Assembly: GCA_040382935.1 (NCBI GenBank)
Contig: JBEIEP010000012.1
Span: forward strand, 4,886-68,885
Source: JALQUL01 sp040382935
Lineage (GTDB): Bacteria > Pseudomonadota > Gammaproteobacteria > Burkholderiales > Burkholderiaceae_C
Direction of reading: 5' to 3'
Length of the DNA: 64,000 bases
The position numbers and the translations under genes were made by a program. Position 1 is the stretch's first letter. Every line of letters starts with the position of its first letter. The notes beneath the pieces are model-generated. The model worked only from the letters and a program-made list of their open reading frames with translations, was not told the origin of the DNA and did no database searches. Positions 32,292-40,733 of this stretch are shown here, in pieces.

Positions 32292-34772
32292 TTACAAAGC
32301 CCTCCTGCTGTCGAGCAAGCCACCGGCCCGCTTTTGAGCCAGCAGCTCCTGGCGCACCGCGTTGGCCACCGCCTGGCCCAGGTCACGGCCGCCTGCGTTG
32401 TCGCCCCGTGTGGCTGCACCTGCGTCAGAGACATTCACGGAAATGTTGAAAATGTCGCCGCCTCCCAATCCCAGACCTGCGTTCGTGTTCATGGTCACGG
32501 GTATGGTCCGCCCATCGGGCAGCGGCACATAGGCCTCTGGCCGCGAGCCTTCGCCAAACACCGCCAGTTGAGGCGAGTTGGCTATGCCGCCACTGGCGTA
32601 ACCCCGCAGCGGTAGTGACAGTGGGCCGTCTGCCGTCATGACCCCGCCATCGGCAAAACCAAAGAAACTGCTCATGGCTTTGGCCAGGGGCAGCGTGATG
32701 GCGCGCTGGATTTGGATGCGGATCAGGTCCGAGATGATGGAGTTGGCCAGCGACCTGAAGTCGAGCTTGCCCGTCATCACAAAGTCCACCAGCGCATCGG
32801 TCATGCCATTGAAGGCGCGGATAGTTGCCGCTTCCATCTGCTTGCCAATCTGCTCAGCTTCTTCGGCCACCGCGCGCAGGCCCTTGGCAAATCCGGCTTC
32901 GGGATCCGAGAGTTCCTTGGCCCGCTGCGTCAACAGCTGAGCGCCATCTGCCGCTTGGCGGGCGGCTTCTTCGATTTTGTGCAGGGCGTCGGCGAGTTTT
33001 TCATTGCCGGGGGCGGCGTCTGCCAAGGCACGCGCCTGCTCGGCCAGTGTGGCCAGCTGGTTCGCACTTTCCTGACGGGCTTCACCCAAGCGGCGCAGCG
33101 AGTCCAGCTCGCTGATGGCGCCGGTCTCGCGCAGGGTTTTGATCTGCTCTTCGCTGGCACGCAACTGCGCCTGACCGCGCGAGGCCTGCTCTTGCAGGTC
33201 TTTGAGCGATTCGCCCGGCAGCCGGATCTGGCGCTCCAGGTCGGACTGCTGGGCATCGCGCTCGAGCTTTTGGCGTTTGAGGGCAATTTCCAGAAGCTTG
33301 TCCTGGAGCTTGAGTTTGTCCTGACTGGTTTTAGCGACCGTGTCGAGACCTTTACGTAAAACGGCTTCCTCATCCGAGGACAAGGCAGAGAGCTTTTGCG
33401 TGAAGTCTTGCTGCACTGCCAGGCGGGCGTCACTGGCCTCCTTGAAACTCAGGTAGCCCTGGTTTTCATAGAGGTCGATGATGCGTTGGCGGTCCTTCAG
33501 GATGCCCGACTCTGCATCCACCAAGCCTTGCAATCGCTTGAGTTCGCTGTCGATGCTCGCCATGGCCGAGGCTGTGACGGCCGTGGTGGCGGTGCTGTAG
33601 TTCAGGCGCTTTCGGGGCGCGGGTGCAGTTGTTTCTGAGTTGCTCGCATCGCTGCCTTTGCGGATGTCATCAAAGCGTTTGGTGACCGCATCAGCCAAGA
33701 GCGGCATGTCCCACAGCTCGACATAGTTCTGATTGGCCTGCTCGACGATGGCGTTGCGTTTGTCCAGCGCTGCTTTGAGGCGTGCACGGTTCTCTTCAGA
33801 AAATGGATTGAGCCCCTCGCCCCCCGCTAAAAACGTCCCCGCCAGCTCAATGTCTGCCCACACCCCCTGGAAACTGCCGATCACCGACTTGATGGTCTGG
33901 CCGATGCCGCGCAGGGCGTCGATGACCACGGCGATGGCGTACGCCGTGTTCTGCGCCCAGGTGGTGAGCGAGCCTTCGGTGCGCAGGCGCTGGATACCAC
34001 CCACCGCGTCCTGGGTGCCAAAGAGCACCTGCTTGAGCTCCTGCGCGAGCACCGTCATGGACGGGATGGCTGCCGTGACCAAGGTCTGCGCGACAAAGCC
34101 TGTCTCGGCCTTCATGCGAGCCAGCGCCTTGGAGGCGTTGTCCGCGTCCTCGATCTGCTGGGCCGTGAGCCGGATGTTGAGTTCCTGGTTTTCTGCAAGG
34201 TCTTTGAGGAAAGGCAGCATGGACGCGCCCGACTTGCCAAAGAGCTCCATGGCCAGGGCCGTCTTGCCCGCGCCGTCTTCAAATTCGGAGAGCTTTAAGG
34301 CCACATCGTTCATGACCTCGGCAGGATCACGCAGGTTGCCGCTGGCATCCTTGGCCCGTATGCCCAAAAACTGCAGCGCTTTGGTGGCACCGGCCGTCTC
34401 ATCGTCCACACCCGCCAGACCTTTGGAGAGTTTGGCCAGACTCCCGCCAATGGCGTCCATCGCGGTGCCCGAGATCGTGGCCACCGGCGCAAAGCCCGAC
34501 AGCGCCGTGGCGCTCGCCCCGGTTTGCTCGGCCAGGCCTTGCAGCGCTGCCGAAGTCTCCAGGGTCTGGGTCACAAAGTCACGCAGTGCGGCCACCGAAG
34601 TGGTGCCGATGACGACCGCAAAAGCAGTCCGGGCAACGCCAGCGAACTGCTGCAGCGAGGCTTTCATGTCCGAGGCGTGCTTGTCCAGCAAACGCGCACT
34701 GCGCCCGAGATCGGCCTGAAACTCAGCGGTGTCGGCTGCAAGTTTGATGACCAAGGAGCCGATATCAGCCAT
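32292..34772 (-). CDS. H: Tail tape measure protein
   Basis: An 826-residue tape measure protein. It begins ADIGSLVIKLAADTAEFQAD, the standard N-terminus of lambda-type tape measures, and is mostly alpha-helical, with long coiled coils between about 430 and 640 (DKLKLQDKLLEIALKRQKLE). Hydrophobic helices near 240-270 and 655-685 may help DNA entry. The C-terminus is a compact glycine-rich domain. The length would correspond to a tail of roughly 120 nm if about 1.5 angstrom per residue applies. Follows the gpG/gpT pair. Confidence 0.95.
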   Translation of the reverse strand: MADIGSLVIKLAADTAEFQADLGRSARLLDKHASDMKASLQQFAGVARTAFAVVIGTTSVAALRDFVTQTLETSAALQGLAEQTGASATALSGFAPVATISGTAMDAIGGSLAKLSKGLAGVDDETAGATKALQFLGIRAKDASGNLRDPAEVMNDVALKLSEFEDGAGKTALAMELFGKSGASMLPFLKDLAENQELNIRLTAQQIEDADNASKALARMKAETGFVAQTLVTAAIPSMTVLAQELKQVLFGTQDAVGGIQRLRTEGSLTTWAQNTAYAIAVVIDALRGIGQTIKSVIGSFQGVWADIELAGTFLAGGEGLNPFSEENRARLKAALDKRNAIVEQANQNYVELWDMPLLADAVTKRFDDIRKGSDASNSETTAPAPRKRLNYSTATTAVTASAMASIDSELKRLQGLVDAESGILKDRQRIIDLYENQGYLSFKEASDARLAVQQDFTQKLSALSSDEEAVLRKGLDTVAKTSQDKLKLQDKLLEIALKRQKLERDAQQSDLERQIRLPGESLKDLQEQASRGQAQLRASEEQIKTLRETGAISELDSLRRLGEARQESANQLATLAEQARALADAAPGNEKLADALHKIEEAARQAADGAQLLTQRAKELSDPEAGFAKGLRAVAEEAEQIGKQMEAATIRAFNGMTDALVDFVMTGKLDFRSLANSIISDLIRIQIQRAITLPLAKAMSSFFGFADGGVMTADGPLSLPLRGYASGGIANSPQLAVFGEGSRPEAYVPLPDGRTIPVTMNTNAGLGLGGGDIFNISVNVSDAGAATRGDNAGGRDLGQAVANAVRQELLAQKRAGGLLDSRRAL

Positions 34773-34782
34773 GGGGGTTGCC

Positions 34783-35127
34783 TTATCTCTTGATGCGGTG
34801 AGCGAACATGGCCTTGAAGCGGGCGATGTTCAGGCGTGCTGCATCTGCTTCAGATGCCTTGGGTTGATCTGAACGGTGTGGCTTGTGGTGATCTTTGTGG
34901 TGTTTATCCACAAAGGGCATGAAGTCCTCCGGCGTGAAGGGCTTACCCTCTTTGCTGCGGTGGGCGTTGGCCAAGGTGGATGCGATGATGGCCGAGCGCA
35001 AGTCCGCACGGAAATCCCCAAAGGGCTCCAACTGATAAAACGCCATCCACTCGGTGAGCTCGTCAGAGCCCATGCGCGCCAGCAACTCGCGCACCGGCAG
35101 ACCCAAAGCCAGCGCCAGCCGAAACAC
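34783..35127 (-). CDS. T: Tail assembly chaperone T part (expressed as gpGT fusion)
   Basis: This frame of 114 codons encodes the gpT-like segment (LALALGLPVRELLARMGSDE, then FYQLEPFGDFRADLRSA; DUF4035-like). It lies in the -1 frame relative to gpG and overlaps a slippery heptamer near the gpG stop. It probably has no start of its own: ribosomes that slip in gpG continue KKRLIASPARRFVFRLALAL into this frame. gpGT recruits tail tube subunits to the tape measure. The C-terminal 45 residues are His/Lys-rich. Confidence 0.87.
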   Translation of the reverse strand: MFRLALALGLPVRELLARMGSDELTEWMAFYQLEPFGDFRADLRSAIIASTLANAHRSKEGKPFTPEDFMPFVDKHHKDHHKPHRSDQPKASEADAARLNIARFKAMFAHRIKR

Positions 35128-35150
35128 AAAGCGCCGGGCCGGGCTGGCGA

Positions 35151-35516
35151 TCAGGCGTTTTTTGCGGCTTGCGCCTCATCGGTACCGATACCGTTGAGGC
35201 GCTGGGCCACAGCAAAGACCCGGTCGAGCGCCCGGGCGCTTTTGCGGCCTAAGGCGTCGATGTCGCCATCTTGGAACATGCGCTCGCCCGACTCGCTGCA
35301 CAGGGTGAGCGAAACCAGGCGCGCGCGCACGTTGTGCATGCGTTGATCGTTAGACGAGGTGTTTGAATCCCTCGTGATCAAGCTGGCTTCAAAGGCGTCG
35401 CGGTCGGTGCCGGTCATGGTGCGCACGTACACCCGACCGCCCCATTCGGGAACGCTCACGATTTCGCGCGGCAGGTCGTCTGCGGCCAGGATGGCTTCTT
35501 TGGACAGGAGGTTCAT
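35151..35516 (-). CDS. G: Tail assembly chaperone G
   Basis: A 121-residue gpG-like protein from ATG 35516 (MNLLSKEAILAADDLPREIV). The C-terminal end is AQAAKNA, with the last Lys-Asn codons forming the slippery sequence for the -1 shift to gpT. An upstream in-frame start twelve codons earlier overlaps the tail tube gene and is less likely. Together gpG and gpGT coat the tape measure during tail assembly and are absent from the virion. Confidence 0.88.
   Translation of the reverse strand: MNLLSKEAILAADDLPREIVSVPEWGGRVYVRTMTGTDRDAFEASLITRDSNTSSNDQRMHNVRARLVSLTLCSESGERMFQDGDIDALGRKSARALDRVFAVAQRLNGIGTDEAQAAKNA
35157..35163 (-). promoter_or_regulatory. Programmed -1 frameshift slippery site (A AAA AAC)
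   Basis: The minus strand reads GCC GCA AAA AAC GCC TGA at the end of gpG. The heptamer A AAA AAC is in the right phase for tandem slippage, two codons before the zero-frame stop, and the -1 frame runs straight into gpT. Lambda uses a G GGA AAG site at the same place. Confidence 0.85.
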
Positions 35517-35520
35517 GGGT

Positions 35521-35931
35521 TTAGCTTTCTGTGATGTCGCCGTCGATTTCAATGGTCACGCTGGCTTCAACCACCGCGTCCACGCCGCCTTGCACGCTGA
35601 ACTGCGTGACATAGCCGTAAAACGTCCAAGTGGCTGCAGCCACATCGGTGAAGGTGATCCGAAACTGGCGACGGGTGCGGTTGGCGCGGTCGGTGCGCAA
35701 GCCCTGGTGCACTGCGTCTTCGGGGTTGTAGTGAAGGCTCAGCGAAAGCTGGCCTTCGTCGCGCAAACCCACACGTTTTTCTTTGGAGGTTGAGGCCAGA
35801 TTGGTCACGTCAATGACCGAGGCCTGACCTCCGGGCCCCTGAAACGAGACCACGTTGGGGATGGTTTCAAAGGTGGTGGTGCCAAAGCGGGCAATGGCAA
35901 TGCCCTGTGCGGTGATGGCGGTACTGCTCAT
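35521..35931 (-). CDS. V: Major tail (tube) protein
   Basis: A 136-residue tube-fold protein beginning SSTAITAQGIAIARFGTTTF, with WTFYGYVTQFSVQGGVDAV and ending VEASVTIEIDGDI, the pattern of siphophage tail tube subunits of the gpV/TTP family. Multiple copies polymerise around the tape measure. Located between the tail completion gene and gpG as expected. Confidence 0.87.
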   Translation of the reverse strand: MSSTAITAQGIAIARFGTTTFETIPNVVSFQGPGGQASVIDVTNLASTSKEKRVGLRDEGQLSLSLHYNPEDAVHQGLRTDRANRTRRQFRITFTDVAAATWTFYGYVTQFSVQGGVDAVVEASVTIEIDGDITES

Positions 35932-35978
35932 GCACGTGCTCCTGTTGTGCGGTGAAACTGTTGTGGGCTGAAACGGAT

Positions 35979-36323
35979 TCAGCGGTGGTAGGTGTAGTCC
36001 ACGCTCACCCGGTACAGCCGGGCTTGCGCTTCAAATTCACTGAGCCCCATGCGCACATCGGCGATGGTGCTCTTATCGGCCAATAGCGCCGCCAGGACCT
36101 GGTCTTGCAGGTGCAAGGCCTCCTGGTAGGTTCTGGCGTAGGTGTCGACCTGCACGCGCACGCGCTGCAGGCCTCCTGACAAATTTGGCCCATCGATACC
36201 GAAGATGTGCTCTTGTGCGATGGGCGTGTAAACGATGGCCGGGTACTGTGTGCTTTCTGGAGCGACCAGGGCGTACACCTCACCACCAGCCAAGTACTGG
36301 ATGGCGTCAAAGAAGTCCTGCAC
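35979..36323 (-). CDS. Tail completion / head-tail joining protein (DUF3168)
   Basis: The 114-residue protein has the DUF3168 profile: FDAIQYLAGGEVYALVAPES, YPAIVYTPIAQE, and VQVDTYARTYQEALHLQDQV. Members act as tail terminators (gpU-like) that stop tube growth and join head to tail. It lies between the HK97 gp10-like protein and the tail tube gene, the expected place. Confidence 0.88.
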   Translation of the reverse strand: MQDFFDAIQYLAGGEVYALVAPESTQYPAIVYTPIAQEHIFGIDGPNLSGGLQRVRVQVDTYARTYQEALHLQDQVLAALLADKSTIADVRMGLSEFEAQARLYRVSVDYTYHR

Positions 36324-36332
36324 CGCTGTGTC

Positions 36333-36824
36333 CTATGGTCTTGTGCCGAATTTTTTGGCTTCCAGCGCCACGCGCTGCTGCAAGCGCTCTTTCATGGCCT
36401 GAGCGGCTTCGCGCCGTTTGGCCTCGAGCGCCGGACGCAAAAATGGGCGTGCCGCCATCTTTCGGGTGCCAAACTCCACAAAGCGCCAATACCAGGCGTC
36501 CTGGGACAGGTTGCCTTTTTTGCCCTGCTTGCGGTACTTCTTGCCGTGGCGCACCGTCACAAAGAAGGTCTGGCGCGTGAGGCTGGAGAGCTCTGGGATG
36601 TGCTTCATGATCACCGAGCGTTTGAGGGTGCCCGGTGGGGGCTGGTTCGGCCCCAGAGACTGCTGCGCCTTGGGTGCCCGGGCGCGGGCTTCGTCACGAA
36701 CGACCTTGGCCCCGGCGTACACCGACACACGCAGGCCGTTTTTGGCAACACGATCTGGCAATTCACGCAGGGCTTTGCCCAGTTCTGCCAAACCTTCGAT
36801 CTTGACGGTTTCACGTTTAGCCAT
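36333..36824 (-). CDS. HK97 gp10-like head-tail protein
   Basis: A 163-residue HK97 gp10-family protein: VKIEGLAELGKALRELPDRV, VVRDEARARAPK, and the basic FVEFGTRKMAARPFLRPALE. The ATG at 36824 overlaps the head-closure stop; the upstream extension lies over that gene in another frame and is rejected. The family forms part of the neck or tail terminator complex. Confidence 0.9.
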   Translation of the reverse strand: MAKRETVKIEGLAELGKALRELPDRVAKNGLRVSVYAGAKVVRDEARARAPKAQQSLGPNQPPPGTLKRSVIMKHIPELSSLTRQTFFVTVRHGKKYRKQGKKGNLSQDAWYWRFVEFGTRKMAARPFLRPALEAKRREAAQAMKERLQQRVALEAKKFGTRP

Positions 36825-37167
36825 CGTCAAGCCCTTCGCAAGCCAACAAGATGAGTTTGACCCGGCGCTCGTCTTCATCAAGAGCCGAGTGGATGTTGAA
36901 CACCCGGGCTTTGTAGAGCACGCGCATCTGGGCCACTTGCTGGGGGTTGTCAAAAAGGCTCTGGTAGCGCACCGTGATCTGGTGGGTGAGTTCTGCCGAG
37001 ATGCGCCCAGCGATCACCGCTTCACGCCCGGACAAAGGCTGAATGTCAGCCCAGACGGTCGCCACATCCTGCCAAGTCCGGCAGGGGCCACCCAGGCGGT
37101 CTTTGGTCGTGCTGGGTCGCTGAATCCTGATGCGGCGCGTCAATGCGCCTGCTCCGATCGGGTTCAT
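36817..37167 (-). CDS. Head closure / head-tail adaptor protein
   Basis: A 116-residue SPP1 gp16/HK97-type head closure protein: GALTRRIRIQRPSTTKDRLG, TWQDVATVWADIQPLSGREA, and a C-terminal YKARVFNIHSALDEDERR. It caps the connector after DNA packaging. Its stop overlaps the gp10-like start. Confidence 0.9.
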   Translation of the reverse strand: MNPIGAGALTRRIRIQRPSTTKDRLGGPCRTWQDVATVWADIQPLSGREAVIAGRISAELTHQITVRYQSLFDNPQQVAQMRVLYKARVFNIHSALDEDERRVKLILLACEGLDDG

Positions 37168-37174
37168 AAAGGCC

Positions 37175-37798
37175 TCATATCAGGGGTACTTTGTAGGGAT
37201 CGAGCAGGCCATCGACGAAGGGCAAGGGGTCAATGCGACCTCGGGCCATCGACGCGACTTCCTCCCGGTGGGCGTAAAGACTGCCCAGACGCAACTTGAT
37301 CCAGCTTTTGAGGCCTTCGGGCACATCCGCTACGCTTCCATACCCGGCATCAAAAGTCACCGAGACGGCACCGATTTGTGGCAAAGCCACAGGCCAGATT
37401 TGTCCAAACACCGGGGTGATGCGGGCAGGCTCACAGGCCTTGTCCACCGTGTAATGGGCGGAGGGCATGACTTGCGAAACACCCGCCATGTCTAAATAGC
37501 TAATCTCCACCACCGATTGCAGGGGTGACTTGGGCATCAGGATGGCATGCCCAGGCAGCGTGAAGGTCTGCCCTGCGGGCACACCCATCAGACTGGGTCC
37601 GGGAAAGCTGTCGAGCACCATGCGCCAGCGGGCCGTGACCAGCTGCCTCTGGGTCAGCATCTCGGCGGCCTGGCGAGCTGCCGAGATCAGGGCCTGAATC
37701 AGGGCATCGTCCTCGTCAAAGTCCACACGCAGATGGAGCTTGGCCTCGGCCAGCGAGACGGGCTCGGCCGCTGGCGGGGTGATCAACTGAATGGGCAT
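37175..37798 (-). CDS. Head-tail connector (gp6-like)
   Basis: A 207-residue connector protein with the family start PVSLAEAKLHLRVDFDEDDA and helix LIQALISAARQAAEMLTQRQ, then a beta-rich middle and SWIKLRLGSLYAHREE at the end. It forms the ring between portal and head closure protein. Sits directly upstream of head closure, as in HK97. Confidence 0.9.
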   Translation of the reverse strand: MPIQLITPPAAEPVSLAEAKLHLRVDFDEDDALIQALISAARQAAEMLTQRQLVTARWRMVLDSFPGPSLMGVPAGQTFTLPGHAILMPKSPLQSVVEISYLDMAGVSQVMPSAHYTVDKACEPARITPVFGQIWPVALPQIGAVSVTFDAGYGSVADVPEGLKSWIKLRLGSLYAHREEVASMARGRIDPLPFVDGLLDPYKVPLI

Positions 37799-37818
37799 GC
37801 ACCGCTCTCCCCTTCAGA

Positions 37819-38268
37819 TCAAACGATCTGAGCCACAGCAGCTTGGTTGGCTGTTTCGGCTGAGGCCAGTCGCGGGTTGACGCCCAGCAGCTGCGCCGAG
37901 GAGTTGGCTGCAGCGGCAGCCACCGTGACCACGAGGCGAACGAAGGCAAAGCCATTGTTCACATCGAGCTCTTCAGGGCGCAAGTTGATGAGCGCCTGAC
38001 GGTTGGCGCCGTTGCTCGCTTGGGTGAGTTGCGCGATGGATTTGCCTGCCACGTCCTTGGCACCCGTGCCATTGGCGTCCTGGGCCTGCTGCAGCTTGGC
38101 GTCGACGGTGGCACCTGTGGCCAAAGCGCCGGTTTGCACCAGCGCCAGCAGGCCATGGTGGGTGCTGAGTGGCACCCAGCCAGTGTTGGCGACACCCGGT
38201 GCTTGGTTGCCCGGGTCGAGCGTGACCAAGATGGACAGCTGCTCGCTGCCTTTTGCATTTGGAAACAT
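37819..38268 (-). CDS. Small head-associated protein of unknown function
   Basis: A 149-residue Ala-rich protein (LVVTVAAAAANSSAQLLGVN; TAELTHQ-like motifs absent). It lies right after the capsid gene, where decoration or head stabilising proteins are often encoded, and has beta-type segments such as GWVPLSTHHGLLALVQTG. No membrane or catalytic signature. Decoration protein is a positional guess. Confidence 0.6.
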   Translation of the reverse strand: MFPNAKGSEQLSILVTLDPGNQAPGVANTGWVPLSTHHGLLALVQTGALATGATVDAKLQQAQDANGTGAKDVAGKSIAQLTQASNGANRQALINLRPEELDVNNGFAFVRLVVTVAAAAANSSAQLLGVNPRLASAETANQAAVAQIV

Positions 38269-38297
38269 GAGAGTTCTCCTTCAAAGTAGGGCGACGA

Positions 38298-39656
38298 TCA
38301 ACGTGCGCCCAGTTGGACAAAGGGCGACAAAGTGGCGTTGCCCTTGGCCGGGGCAATGGGCGCTGCGATCTTGGACTGGCCATCCATGCGGAACGTGGTC
38401 CGAAAGGCGGTGAGGTCCGAGTCGAAGTACAGGTGCATGGAGGTGGCCGTTTGCATGCCACCGGCCTTGGTAATGGTCTGGTAGTACGACAGGTCGGCCA
38501 GCAACACATCGCCCGCCGCAGAAAAACTGTTGGCGTGCTGGGAGACGAACACCGGGCGGCCGAGCAAAGTGCCGTAGGGCGAGACCTGGATGCCCCCGAC
38601 GGGTAATCCCGTGGGCAGGTAAATCGGGTAGTTGCCCAGCATGAGCGTGAAAAGGGCTGGCAACACGTCGTTGTTGACGATCCACACCGCCTTGCCAAAT
38701 GAGCCTGGAGGCAAGCGCGAGATCATCTTGGCCAGGTTCTGGGCCAGAAGGGTCTGGGCGGCCTGGCCCGACTCCTTGGCCACCGTCACCGTGGTCGCGT
38801 TGGTCATGCAGCCCACAGGCAGGCCGGTGCCCGCGCCAAACAGGATCGACTCGTTGGTCTTCCAGCGAATGGAAGTGGCGATCTTGTCGGGCAGGTAGGT
38901 TGACAGCGCATTGGTGTCGTCCAGCAACTCATCCGTCACCGGCACCAGGGCCATGAGCTTTTTGAGGCGCAAGGTGGACAGGCCCAGCACCGGTTTGGTG
39001 GCACCGGCCGGATTGGCTTCGCCTTGCCAGTAGGCTCGGATGCCGTTGGTGCCCCAGGGCGTGGTCTCATCCTTGGGGAAGGCCATGGTGTTGCCCGTGA
39101 TCTCAACGTTGTCGGTCAGCGGCAGCAAGGAGTCTTCACCCAGGGAGAGCTGGAAGATTTCTTGAGCGAATTGGGGCGGCACCAGAAAGCCACCGTCCTG
39201 AGCCGAGCCTTCGCTGCCAAAAGAGGCAGGGGCGACGGCACCTCGACCGGAGCCAATCAGGAGGCGCTCGTCGATGGCGCTGCCGGGGTTTTGGGCCTGA
39301 CGCACGGTTTTGAGGAAGTCGCCCACGGTTTTGAAGCCGTGCTTGGGGTCGGCTTCGAGGTTGTCGGTGACGGAAATCACCGTGGCTGTGTGACCATGGG
39401 AGACTGCTGAATAGGCTGCGTTGTTCACATTGGTTACGTTGGCCACATTGGCCATATGCGCCTCTTCGGCGATCAGGGCAGCCTCGCGGTCGATGGCTGC
39501 TGATGCGGCCTCGATCTTGGCCTTAAGGGCGTTGAAGGCATTCAACTCCTCATCGGTCATGTCGCGCTCTTCAGCGGCGGCAATATCGGTCAGGGCACGT
39601 GCGTCCTTGACCAGGGTGGCTTTGCGAGCTTGAAGCTCGCGCAATTGCTTACTCAT
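38298..39656 (-). CDS. HK97-type major capsid protein
   Basis: A 452-residue HK97-fold capsid precursor. Residues 1-75 are a coiled-coil delta domain (SKQLRELQARKATLVKDARA), removed by the prohead protease, followed by the capsid domain with GGFLVPPQFAQEIFQLSLGE and LLDDTNALSTYLPDKIATSI. The E-loop and P-domain regions are recognisable. It lies downstream of the protease gene with a terminator-like hairpin between them, which may give the capsid gene separate expression. Confidence 0.95.
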   Translation of the reverse strand: MSKQLRELQARKATLVKDARALTDIAAAEERDMTDEELNAFNALKAKIEAASAAIDREAALIAEEAHMANVANVTNVNNAAYSAVSHGHTATVISVTDNLEADPKHGFKTVGDFLKTVRQAQNPGSAIDERLLIGSGRGAVAPASFGSEGSAQDGGFLVPPQFAQEIFQLSLGEDSLLPLTDNVEITGNTMAFPKDETTPWGTNGIRAYWQGEANPAGATKPVLGLSTLRLKKLMALVPVTDELLDDTNALSTYLPDKIATSIRWKTNESILFGAGTGLPVGCMTNATTVTVAKESGQAAQTLLAQNLAKMISRLPPGSFGKAVWIVNNDVLPALFTLMLGNYPIYLPTGLPVGGIQVSPYGTLLGRPVFVSQHANSFSAAGDVLLADLSYYQTITKAGGMQTATSMHLYFDSDLTAFRTTFRMDGQSKIAAPIAPAKGNATLSPFVQLGAR

Positions 39657-39670
39657 TGGTGTTGCTCCAG

Positions 39671-39708
39671 AAATAAAAATGCCGCCCAGGCAGTAAGCAC
39701 GGGGCGGC
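39671..39708 (-). terminator. Terminator-like hairpin between protease and capsid genes
   Basis: On the minus strand GCCGCCC pairs with GGGCGGC around a 14-base loop, followed by ATTTTTATTT. It lies only a few bases before the capsid ribosome site (CTGGAGCAACACC). It could attenuate readthrough or protect the 5' end of a processed capsid mRNA; a capsid-specific promoter was not found. Confidence 0.6.
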
Positions 39709-39794
39709 GGTTTGAGGCGCGACCAACGGGTCGCAGGTGGTCGGCAGCCCTCAACGGAGGACTGCTGAATTTTGGAAACGGAATCTGTACGGGG

Positions 39795-40733
39795 TCAGAT
39801 CAGCGCAAGCGCTGCTCGGGCCCGTCCAAGGCGGGAAGCACCCGATGGCTTTTGAGGGACGGCTTTCTTTTGCATCTTGGCCAGCACATCGTCAAAGGTG
39901 GCAATGCCGTCCACCATCTTGGCGGCAAGCGCCGCATCGGCGCCCAGCACCCGGCCTTCGCCCATGCCATCACGCACATCGGCAGCTGCGACGCCCCGAC
40001 CCTTGGCCACGGCTTTGACGAAGGCGTCGTAGTAGTCGTCCACACGCGACTGCATGAAGGCCTGTGCCTCAGGATCCAGCGGCACATATGGGTTGCCCTC
40101 GACCTTGAACTTGCCAGCAGAGATCAGGGTTGGCTTGACCCCCTCCTCTTCCAGCGCCTTCGAGTAATCAAAGTGGGCCTGCCAGACACCAATGGAGCCG
40201 ACCTCGCCACCCGGGGTGACGTAGAACTCACCAGCTGAGCAACCGATCCAGTAAGCGGCAGAGGCGGCCAGGCTGTTAGCCACGGCCACCACGGGCTTTT
40301 GGGCCCGGGCTTTGACGATCTCAGCGGCCAACTCGGCCACACCGTAGACGCTGCCGCCGGGGCTGTCGATGTCGATCAGGATCTGACCCACCGTGTCATC
40401 CGCCAGGACCTGGCGCAATGCGCTTGTGAATTTCTGAGTGCTGGTGCTGCCCGGCCCCGAGATGTCATCGACCATGTTGCCGCGCTGCGTGACCACGCCA
40501 TACAGAGGCAATACAGCGATGCCAGCGCCGGAATGGGAAGAGGCACGGTCTGTTGCGAACTGTTTGCGCGTATCCCGCAGCACCCGGTCCGTATTGATCT
40601 GAAACAGCGTCTCGTCGCTGGGGGACACGTCAGAAGACCAACGGGTGAGGACGGCAGTCATGGCCTGCAGACGCTCGGGCATCAATGCCCAGGGCGTGGT
40701 CAAAAATTCAGTGATCAGAAGTTGCTTGTTCAT
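39795..40733 (-). CDS. S49 (SppA-like) prohead protease
   Basis: A 312-residue serine peptidase of family S49. DIDSPGGSVYGVAELAAEI and VVAVANSLAASAAYWIGCSA carry the nucleophile Ser region, and the general base Lys is in LISAGKFKVEGNPYVPLDPE. It matures the capsid by removing the delta domain; in some phages an internal start gives a scaffold. It overlaps the portal stop by four bases. Confidence 0.93.
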   Translation of the reverse strand: MNKQLLITEFLTTPWALMPERLQAMTAVLTRWSSDVSPSDETLFQINTDRVLRDTRKQFATDRASSHSGAGIAVLPLYGVVTQRGNMVDDISGPGSTSTQKFTSALRQVLADDTVGQILIDIDSPGGSVYGVAELAAEIVKARAQKPVVAVANSLAASAAYWIGCSAGEFYVTPGGEVGSIGVWQAHFDYSKALEEEGVKPTLISAGKFKVEGNPYVPLDPEAQAFMQSRVDDYYDAFVKAVAKGRGVAAADVRDGMGEGRVLGADAALAAKMVDGIATFDDVLAKMQKKAVPQKPSGASRLGRARAALALI

